DNA of 64,000 nucleotides from JAEYFP01 sp047602645. Lineage in GTDB: Bacteria > Bacillota > Clostridia > Lachnospirales > Lachnospiraceae. The stretch spans positions 1-64,000 of the forward strand of contig JASGGU010000007.1 of the NCBI GenBank assembly GCA_047602645.1, written 5' to 3'. Each line of letters starts with the position of its first letter. Position 1 is the first letter of the stretch. The position numbers and the translations under genes were made by a program. The notes under the pieces were generated by a model, which was not told where the DNA came from, ran no database searches, and saw only the letters and a program-made list of their open reading frames with translations. This document shows positions 59,208-64,000 of the stretch, piece by piece.

Positions 59208-60097
59208 GGACGAACATATATTCCAATGTAAGGCTTGCCTATTATTCCGGTACCGGAGGCACCGAGCTGGCGGCAAAGAGCTTCCAAAGACATTTGGAAA
59301 CGGCAGGTTGTATATGTACTATCGAAAAGATTACCGGCGGAAGGCGTGTAGATCAAAGTGACGGTGACCTGCTTCTTTTATTGTTTCCGGTTCATGCTTT
59401 TAACGCACCGGAGGCAGTTTATCAGTGGATTGACAGTTTGAATACGGTAAAGTGCACCCGCGCAGCAGTAATCTCTGTATCGGGAGCCGGGGATATTTGC
59501 CCCAACACAGCGTGCCGGGTCAGCAGCATCAAGCGGTTAACAAAGAAGGGCTACCTTGTTGTCTATGAGAAAATGATTGTGATGCCGTCCAATTGGGTTG
59601 TTCCCGCGCCAAGTCCATTGCCCTATCTGCTGGTACAGGCATTACCGGCAGCGGTTGAGAGAATCTCATGCGAGCTGCTGTCAGGTGTCTGTAAAAGCAG
59701 CAAGCCGTTATGGATTGACAGATTTTTTTCTGTGATGGGAAGGCTGGAAACTTTAGGAGGACACTTCTGGGGGCGCCGGATAGAGGTACTGGAGCACTGC
59801 ACCAAATGCGGCTGGTGCGCAAGTCACTGTCCGGCCGGTAATATTACGATGATGAATGGAAGACCAATGTTTGGTAATCAATGCCATTTCTGTTTGAAAT
59901 GTATTTATGGTTGTCCAAGTAAGGCGTTGCAGCCGGGAATCTTTAAATTTGTCATAATACAAGAAGGATACTGTTTACGGGATATTGCAGAAAATCTTCC
60001 GGAAAACCTACAGGTGCCTGTTAAAGATTTAAAGGTTGGAATCTTCTGGCTGGGGGTTAAAAAGTATTTGCTTTCGTTAGAAAGAACTTGTAATTGA
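59204..60097 (+). CDS. EFR1-type protein: flavodoxin domain plus two [4Fe-4S] clusters
   Basis: A 297-residue fusion. The N-terminal flavodoxin-like domain (about 8-165) has LAYYSGTGGTELAAKSF as FMN loop, and PVHAFNAPEAVYQWIDSL and VSGAGDICPNTACR further on. The C-terminal dicluster ferredoxin (about 205-260) has CTKCGWCASHCPAGN and CHFCLKCIYGCPSKAL. EFR1-family proteins are electron-transfer proteins of anaerobes whose redox partner is usually unknown. Translational coupling with the DJ-1/PfpI gene suggests the two act together. Confidence 0.9.
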   Translation: MRTNIYSNVRLAYYSGTGGTELAAKSFQRHLETAGCICTIEKITGGRRVDQSDGDLLLLLFPVHAFNAPEAVYQWIDSLNTVKCTRAAVISVSGAGDICPNTACRVSSIKRLTKKGYLVVYEKMIVMPSNWVVPAPSPLPYLLVQALPAAVERISCELLSGVCKSSKPLWIDRFFSVMGRLETLGGHFWGRRIEVLEHCTKCGWCASHCPAGNITMMNGRPMFGNQCHFCLKCIYGCPSKALQPGIFKFVIIQEGYCLRDIAENLPENLQVPVKDLKVGIFWLGVKKYLLSLERTCN

Positions 60098-60159
60098 ATC
60101 TTAAATAAACATCATGAAAAATTAATAAGATTATTACCATGAAATTGGGGGAGGAAAAT

Positions 60160-60867
60160 ATGACAAAAAAACAATTATCGGAGGAGCAGCGAAAGTTAGA
60201 AGCGGATCTGTGGGCGATTGCTCTTATTTCTTTGGGGATTCTTGGAGTCTATATATTTTTTCAAAATCAGGTTGCCGCGGTTATAAAGGATAGCGGCATT
60301 CATATCCTCCTGCGTGTACTTTTAGGTGCCGTATTTCAATTTGGTCTGGCAGGATTTGGTATTGTTGTTGTAGCGATTTTCAGAAAGGAAAATCTCCTGG
60401 CTTATGGTCTGAATAAAAAAAGGGCGTTTTTATCCATTTTTCTGTGTTCTTTATGCTTTGTTCCCTATCTTGTTTTTATGCTGCTGACAGGGCAAATAAC
60501 AAGCTACTTACCTTTTCAATCTGTTTGGACGACTCAAGCCGTATTATTAAGCGGCTTTCCGGTAAATATGATCGGAATGCTGATAACCGCTGTTGCGTGG
60601 GGGTTCTTTGAAGGCTTCAATTATGTTGTAATCAGCGAAAAAATAAATCGGCGGTATCCCGGCAAGAATAGATGGCTTAATTGGGGCGCTATTGTCTGTA
60701 CTGTACTTTGCATCCTTATTCATGGTGCAATCGGAGTGACCGCCGAAGGAATAGTTGAAATGCTTACCATAGTTATCATTGTGTATGGTATGCTGATGGT
60801 AAAAGAATTCACCGGAAATGCATGGGGCTGCGTAGTTCTCTTTGTGTTTTTCTGGAATGCATTTTAG
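60160..60867 (+). CDS. Polytopic membrane protein, possibly CPBP-like
   Basis: A 235-residue protein with about seven hydrophobic segments (near 20-40, 50-70, 80-100, 105-125, 140-160, 175-195 and 205-230). The pattern VAWGFFEGFNYVVISEKINRRYPG near 147-170 and the His in ILIHGAIGVTAEGIVE near 192 loosely recall CPBP/abortive-infection membrane proteases (EExxxR and HxxxN motifs), but the Glu pair is not convincing, so I leave function open. The start at 60160 has a GGGGGAGG box. Confidence 0.7.
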   Translation: MTKKQLSEEQRKLEADLWAIALISLGILGVYIFFQNQVAAVIKDSGIHILLRVLLGAVFQFGLAGFGIVVVAIFRKENLLAYGLNKKRAFLSIFLCSLCFVPYLVFMLLTGQITSYLPFQSVWTTQAVLLSGFPVNMIGMLITAVAWGFFEGFNYVVISEKINRRYPGKNRWLNWGAIVCTVLCILIHGAIGVTAEGIVEMLTIVIIVYGMLMVKEFTGNAWGCVVLFVFFWNAF

Positions 60868-60905
60868 CATTACCTTTGTAAATAGCATTCTCAGGAGGAT
60901 TTTAT

Positions 60906-61430
60906 ATGGCTGTTTATCATGTGAAAGAGAAGGAGACTATTGTGCCGTTGCTCGCAGGGTGGCAAGAAACCTTTATTTGGTCATGTCTGCAGAATTGCAT
61001 GGGTGAGGCATATACCGATAACTTGAAAAATCCTCAATCCGCCGAAATTATGCTTGGGGATTTTTGTTTCTTTGCCGGTAATGTCAATCACGAGTTAATG
61101 TGTAATAAGCCCGCTAATCATAATTCTGAATTTATTATTATGATTCCGCAGAACAAGGAATGGGAAAAGGCGATAGAACTTATGCTTGTTGCAGGGGCGT
61201 ATTCCTATGCCTTTTATAAAGGCGGAATTGAAGTGGAAATTGACACCAAAGAAGAGGAGCGCCGCAAGGGTCTGGCTTTAGTTTGCGCTGTAAAATTAAT
61301 AATGGAGTGTTTGGAAAGAGGCTTATATCCAAGCTGGGATGCGCATAACAAAGAATCACTCGCGTTGGCTGAAAAGCTCGGGTATGTGTTTGACAAAAAA
61401 TACCCGGCCTATGAAATCATCGGCTTTTAA
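60906..61430 (+). CDS. GNAT acetyltransferase
   Basis: A 174-residue GNAT-like protein. The N-terminal half contains GWQETFIWSCLQNCMGEAYTD and AEIMLGDFCFFAGNVNHELM. The C-terminal half has the acetyl-CoA-binding segment EVEIDTKEEERRKGLALVCAVKLIMECLERG (RRKGLA in place of Q/RxxGxG/A) and SWDAHNKESLALAEKLGYVFDKKYPAYEI, as in GNAT proteins of the GCN5_zinc-ribbon-independent acetyltransferase_15 kind. Substrate unknown. CAGGAGG box. Monocistronic by spacing. Confidence 0.85.
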   Translation: MAVYHVKEKETIVPLLAGWQETFIWSCLQNCMGEAYTDNLKNPQSAEIMLGDFCFFAGNVNHELMCNKPANHNSEFIIMIPQNKEWEKAIELMLVAGAYSYAFYKGGIEVEIDTKEEERRKGLALVCAVKLIMECLERGLYPSWDAHNKESLALAEKLGYVFDKKYPAYEIIGF

Positions 61431-61554
61431 GATAAGCCGTTTTTCAAAAAAAATTTTAATATTGCAACAGTATGCAGTTCTCATTTGTATATAATATAGA
61501 ACCATAAAAATGGTATCTACATCAAACTGAATGACGAAAGGAATGATAAGAATC

Positions 61555-62070
61555 ATGAAAAAAATGATTGCTATTGTATTATGTGCCGTTATGGCACTTC
61601 CTCTTACTGCCTGCGGCGATGATCCTGCGGAAGTTAAGGAAGCCCCTACCCAACAATCCGAAAGCGAGGAAATTCCAAATCCTTTTTTAGTCTGTGAAAC
61701 AATAGCGGATGCCGAAAAGCTGGCAGGGTTTCCGGTGATCTCTCCGCAGTATATTCCGGAGGGCTATTCACAGACTTCCATTGAAGCTGTTGAGAATGAG
61801 ATGGTACAGATTTTTTATGAAAACGGCAAGGATCAGATAGTTTTCCGTCAGGCGAAAGGTAGTGATGACATCAGCGGCGACTATAATGAGTATGCTGAAC
61901 GCAATGTCATAAATGTCGGAGATTTACAAGTGACGACGAGAGGGAATGACGGCAAAGTAAATGTTGCGACCTGGACAGACGGAGACTATACCTATGCGAT
62001 TTCGGTTGGTTTTGATGAGATGGGTATTGATTCGGCCGTGATCAGTGATCTGATCAGTGGTATTCAATAG
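61555..62070 (+). CDS. DUF4367 lipoprotein
   Basis: A 171-residue lipoprotein: signal peptide with lipobox LTAC and lipidated Cys20, a Glu/Ser/Pro-rich linker, then a DUF4367 domain (about 50-170; FPVISPQYIPEGYSQTSIEAVENE and WTDGDYTYAISVG). DUF4367 domains are extracytoplasmic and often belong to anti-sigma factors. Here the free lipoprotein precedes an ECF sigma gene by 30 bp, and the anti-sigma partner carries the same domain. It probably contributes to sensing or is the regulated output. The start is chosen at 61555, because the upstream ATGs extend before the signal peptide. Confidence 0.87.
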   Translation: MKKMIAIVLCAVMALPLTACGDDPAEVKEAPTQQSESEEIPNPFLVCETIADAEKLAGFPVISPQYIPEGYSQTSIEAVENEMVQIFYENGKDQIVFRQAKGSDDISGDYNEYAERNVINVGDLQVTTRGNDGKVNVATWTDGDYTYAISVGFDEMGIDSAVISDLISGIQ

Positions 62071-62100
62071 AAAAACATCAATCACAAGGGAGGTGACCGG

Positions 62101-62733
62101 ATGGTCAATGTATATAAATTGCAAAGGCGCCTTTTGGATATGATGCCCTTTATTAAGAGCGTAATCTATAATTTGGTTCGCCTGATAGTTTCATCTGCGG
62201 AGCAGGAAGGCGGCAAAAATGTCATTTTCATGCAGAATGCGCTGCATGCCGCACAGATTAATGAGCAGGCTGAGCAGTTGATGAAAAATTACGGAAACAG
62301 CGTTCTGCGTCTTGCCTATTCCTATCTCCATAATATGAGTGATGCCGAGGATGTATTGCAGGATACGCTGATACAGTTCCTTAAAACACAGCCGCAATTT
62401 AAAAACAATATCCATGAAAAAGCATGGTTTTTGCGCGTCGCAATTAATATTAGTAAAAACAAGTCAGTCTACAATAAAATCCGGGCAGCCGATGAACTAA
62501 GCGAAACGTTGTCCGCCGCTGAGGAGGCTGATTTGGCTTTTGTATGGGAGGCTGTTAAGCAATTGCCGACAAAATATAGGGAGGTAGTTCACCTTTATTA
62601 TCACGAGGGATACAATACGGTTCAAATTGCCTCGCTGTTGTCTAAAAAAGAGGCAACCATCCGCTCATTGCTTCAAAGAGCCAGAATGATGCTCAGGGAA
62701 GTATTGAAGGAGGTGTATGACTTTGAAGAATAG
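62101..62733 (+). CDS. ECF-type RNA polymerase sigma factor
   Basis: A 210-residue sigma-70 family protein. Region 2 is around AYSYLHNMSDAEDVLQDTLIQFLKTQPQF (about residues 77-105). Region 4 contains LPTKYREVVHLYYHEGYNTVQIASLLSKKEATIRSLLQRARMMLREVL (about 158-205). An unusual 55-residue N-terminal extension (YNLVRLIVSSAEQEGGKN) precedes region 2; an internal start near 62230 is possible, but the AGGGAGGTGA box supports 62101. The gene overlaps the anti-sigma gene by 17 bp, the classic sigma/anti-sigma arrangement. Confidence 0.9.
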   Translation: MVNVYKLQRRLLDMMPFIKSVIYNLVRLIVSSAEQEGGKNVIFMQNALHAAQINEQAEQLMKNYGNSVLRLAYSYLHNMSDAEDVLQDTLIQFLKTQPQFKNNIHEKAWFLRVAINISKNKSVYNKIRAADELSETLSAAEEADLAFVWEAVKQLPTKYREVVHLYYHEGYNTVQIASLLSKKEATIRSLLQRARMMLREVLKEVYDFEE

Positions 62734-63358
62734 ATATGATAAAGCAATGAAATATATTGAGGTCACAAAGGATATGCGGGATAGGATTTTAGCCGATATC
62801 AGTCATCTTGATTTAAATAAAGCTTCTTCAAAGACGGCTCTTTATTCTAAGTACAAAAAGTATTTGCCCGTGGCTGCCTGTTTTTTAGTTTTGATTGTGG
62901 GCGCAGTGATTGTTCGTGATACTTTCCATTTGTCTGAGACGCCTCCGCTTCAACAGATCCCTGATCAGGCGGTTCCCGATATTGTAACATATAATTCTGC
63001 CGATGAGTTATCTGATGCCGTAGGTTTTGAGATAAAAGAAGTGCAAGATCCGCCCTTCGCTATTGAATCTGTAGATTATATTTCTTACTGGGGAGAGCTT
63101 GCACAAATAGAATACATCGGTTCAGCCAACACCCTTTTATTGAGAATGGCTCCAGGTGTTGAAGATGTCAGCGGATACTATGGAGAATTCACCGATGTAG
63201 AAAACCATGTAATAAATGGCTGCAACTTCACGATTAAAGGAAATGATAATCAATATATTCTTGCTGTATGGCAAAATGACGGGTACTCCTATTCGGTACA
63301 AATGCTTGAATCAGTTTCGAAAGAGGAAATTCTTGCGGCAGTGCAAAGTATAAAATAA
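62717..63358 (+). CDS. Membrane anti-sigma factor with DUF4367 domain
   Basis: A 213-residue protein with a cytoplasmic N-terminal helical part (about 1-48), one membrane helix (about 50-72; LPVAACFLVLIVGAVIV) and an extracytoplasmic DUF4367 domain (about 95-213; AVGFEIKEVQDPPFAIESVDYI and ILAVWQNDGYSYSVQML). It lacks an obvious ZAS-type HxxxCxxC motif. It should sequester the upstream ECF sigma until an external signal acts through the DUF4367 domain, which resembles the neighbouring lipoprotein. Good GGAGG box within the sigma gene. Confidence 0.87.
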   Translation: MTLKNRYDKAMKYIEVTKDMRDRILADISHLDLNKASSKTALYSKYKKYLPVAACFLVLIVGAVIVRDTFHLSETPPLQQIPDQAVPDIVTYNSADELSDAVGFEIKEVQDPPFAIESVDYISYWGELAQIEYIGSANTLLLRMAPGVEDVSGYYGEFTDVENHVINGCNFTIKGNDNQYILAVWQNDGYSYSVQMLESVSKEEILAAVQSIK

Positions 63359-63390
63359 TTAAACTTTAGAATCAGGATGTTGGCGTAATT

Positions 63391-63531
63391 TTACTGCGGA
63401 TGCTTAGTGGGATAGCCGTTGCCCTGCAGGTCGGTGTTTGTGTCCTTGCCTGGGGTTTTCCGGGGCCGGCTGCTTTCCCATACGCCATCAGGCATCGACT
63501 TGATGGGTTTATTTTTATCAGGTTCTTTCAT
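63391..63531 (-). CDS. 46-residue hydrophilic protein
   Basis: Small minus-strand frame with an AAGGAGAAA ribosome-binding site 8 bp before its ATG. It is rich in Lys, Pro, Asp and Gly, has no hydrophobic stretch, and ends in GNGYPTKHPQ. No family recognised. The clear ribosome-binding site and codon-like composition support a real gene, perhaps transcribed with or after the permease gene upstream on the same strand. Confidence 0.55.
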   Translation of the reverse strand: MKEPDKNKPIKSMPDGVWESSRPRKTPGKDTNTDLQGNGYPTKHPQ

Positions 63532-63649
63532 GATGGAATTTCTCCTTGCGTTTTTATTTAGTATTGCAAAATTTTTAGAAGAATATGCATGACATAACCA
63601 TCACAACACAGAGGAAGTCGTTGTACCATCAATTAGCAAGATAATCATT

Positions 63650-64000
63650 TTATAAATTTTGCTTGCTTAACAATTTTAGTGGTTCGCTTTTCAAATTACT
63701 ATTTATGTTAATGAGTGCAATAAAAAGGGCGAGTGCGACGACCAGTGCACCAGTTATAATATTAGTTGCGATTCCGTGAGGCGTTGTCGTAATTTGCACT
63801 TCAGTGGCAGAATTTCCTGAATCTATCCAGTTACTATATTCCGTACTAAATATTGGCTCCTGAGATTGCCCGGAAAGCTGTTCCATAGTGCTTTGTGAAA
63901 GAGAATATCCTATTGTGTTTCCAAGAATACTTCCCAATAGGACAATAATCAGAATACCGGAAAGCAGGGAGGTGGTACACAGTAATTTTCCCATTCCTAA
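63650..64000 (-). CDS. FtsX-like ABC permease, C-terminal end (partial)
   Basis: The frame is open to the window edge, so the start lies outside. The visible part of about 115 residues has a membrane helix (IIVLLGSILGNTIGYSLSQSTM), an extracytoplasmic loop with TEYSNWIDSGNSATEVQIT, a last helix (IITGALVVALALFIALININS) and the tail SEPLKLLSKQNL. This is the usual ending of clostridial MacB/FtsX-family permeases (xEPLxLL). Partner ATPase presumably outside the window. Confidence 0.75.
   Translation of the reverse strand, partial: LGMGKLLCTTSLLSGILIIVLLGSILGNTIGYSLSQSTMEQLSGQSQEPIFSTEYSNWIDSGNSATEVQITTTPHGIATNIITGALVVALALFIALININSNLKSEPLKLLSKQNL

Noticed and set aside
60160..60867. CPBP-family intramembrane protease
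   Set aside because: Topology is compatible, but the EExxxR and HxxxN motifs are not convincingly present, so the function was left open.

Overview
The window looks like chromosome of a strictly anaerobic gut Firmicute (class Clostridia, most likely a Lachnospiraceae relative of Roseburia/Blautia). This is inferred from AGGAGG ribosome-binding sites, LacI/AraC-controlled phosphorylase loci, a class-I-type hybrid cluster protein, a cobalamin riboswitch, DUF4367/ECF sigma modules, and gene families typical of that group. No ribosomal RNA or housekeeping marker is present, so the genus is inference.

Layout. (1) 1-2076: tail of an efflux adaptor followed by a MacB-type ATPase and permease. (2) 2190-3353: serine beta-lactamase-like hydrolase. 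(3) 3438-23061: a large beta-mannan/glucomannan oligosaccharide locus. It holds GH94 cellobiose phosphorylase, LacI and AraC regulators, a sugar ABC importer (binding lipoprotein, two permeases, DUF624 protein), two GH130 phosphorylases, a cellobiose/mannobiose 2-epimerase, two SGNH acetyl esterases (CE2 and CE17 types) and two GH36 alpha-galactosidases. Imported acetylated, galactosylated (gluco)manno-oligosaccharides would be deacetylated and degalactosylated, then broken down by epimerisation and phosphorolysis. (4) Malic enzyme on the minus strand. (5) 24489-30116: cobalamin riboswitch plus terminator in front of a five-gene family-5 (peptide/nickel type) ABC importer. (6) 30481-34457: small proteins, rhodanese, RNA methyltransferase, amidase, RdgB, phosphodiesterase; then a five-tRNA cluster (Pro, Arg, His, Gln, Lys). 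(7) 35183-41768: what appears to be one Crp/Fnr-type regulon: cupin and ferredoxin (minus), a DUF1858-binding protein / G3E-like GTPase / DUF1858-ABC ATPase operon without a permease, the regulator, and hcp. Three GTAAC-N4-GTTAC palindromes sit about 41 bp upstream of predicted start points.

(8) 43287-56124: an accessory region starting at a tRNA-Leu. It is visibly more AT-rich and carries single-gene units (GNAT, VOC, TIM-barrel isomerase, DUF4177, HEPN-like protein, RmlC-like epimerase, ABM protein). Several are separated by a diverged repeat of about 80-95 bp that contains a terminator hairpin followed by a -10 element, which gives a cassette-like layout. Further on are a second HEPN-like protein, decayed serine recombinase and KilA-N genes, and a TIR-like nucleotide-binding protein paired with a DUF3800 protein, a candidate defence module. 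(9) 56125-64000: mscL, a TetR/radical SAM operon with tandem palindromic operators, a DJ-1/PfpI and flavodoxin-ferredoxin pair, a membrane protein, GNAT, an ECF sigma/anti-sigma set with DUF4367 domains, a 46-residue small protein, and the end of an FtsX-like permease running off the window.

The observations I consider most worth following are the cassette-like repeat array behind tRNA-Leu, the permease-less DUF1858/GTPase/ATPase operon co-regulated with hcp, and the TIR-like/DUF3800 pair. All functional statements come from motif recognition by eye; no database search was run.
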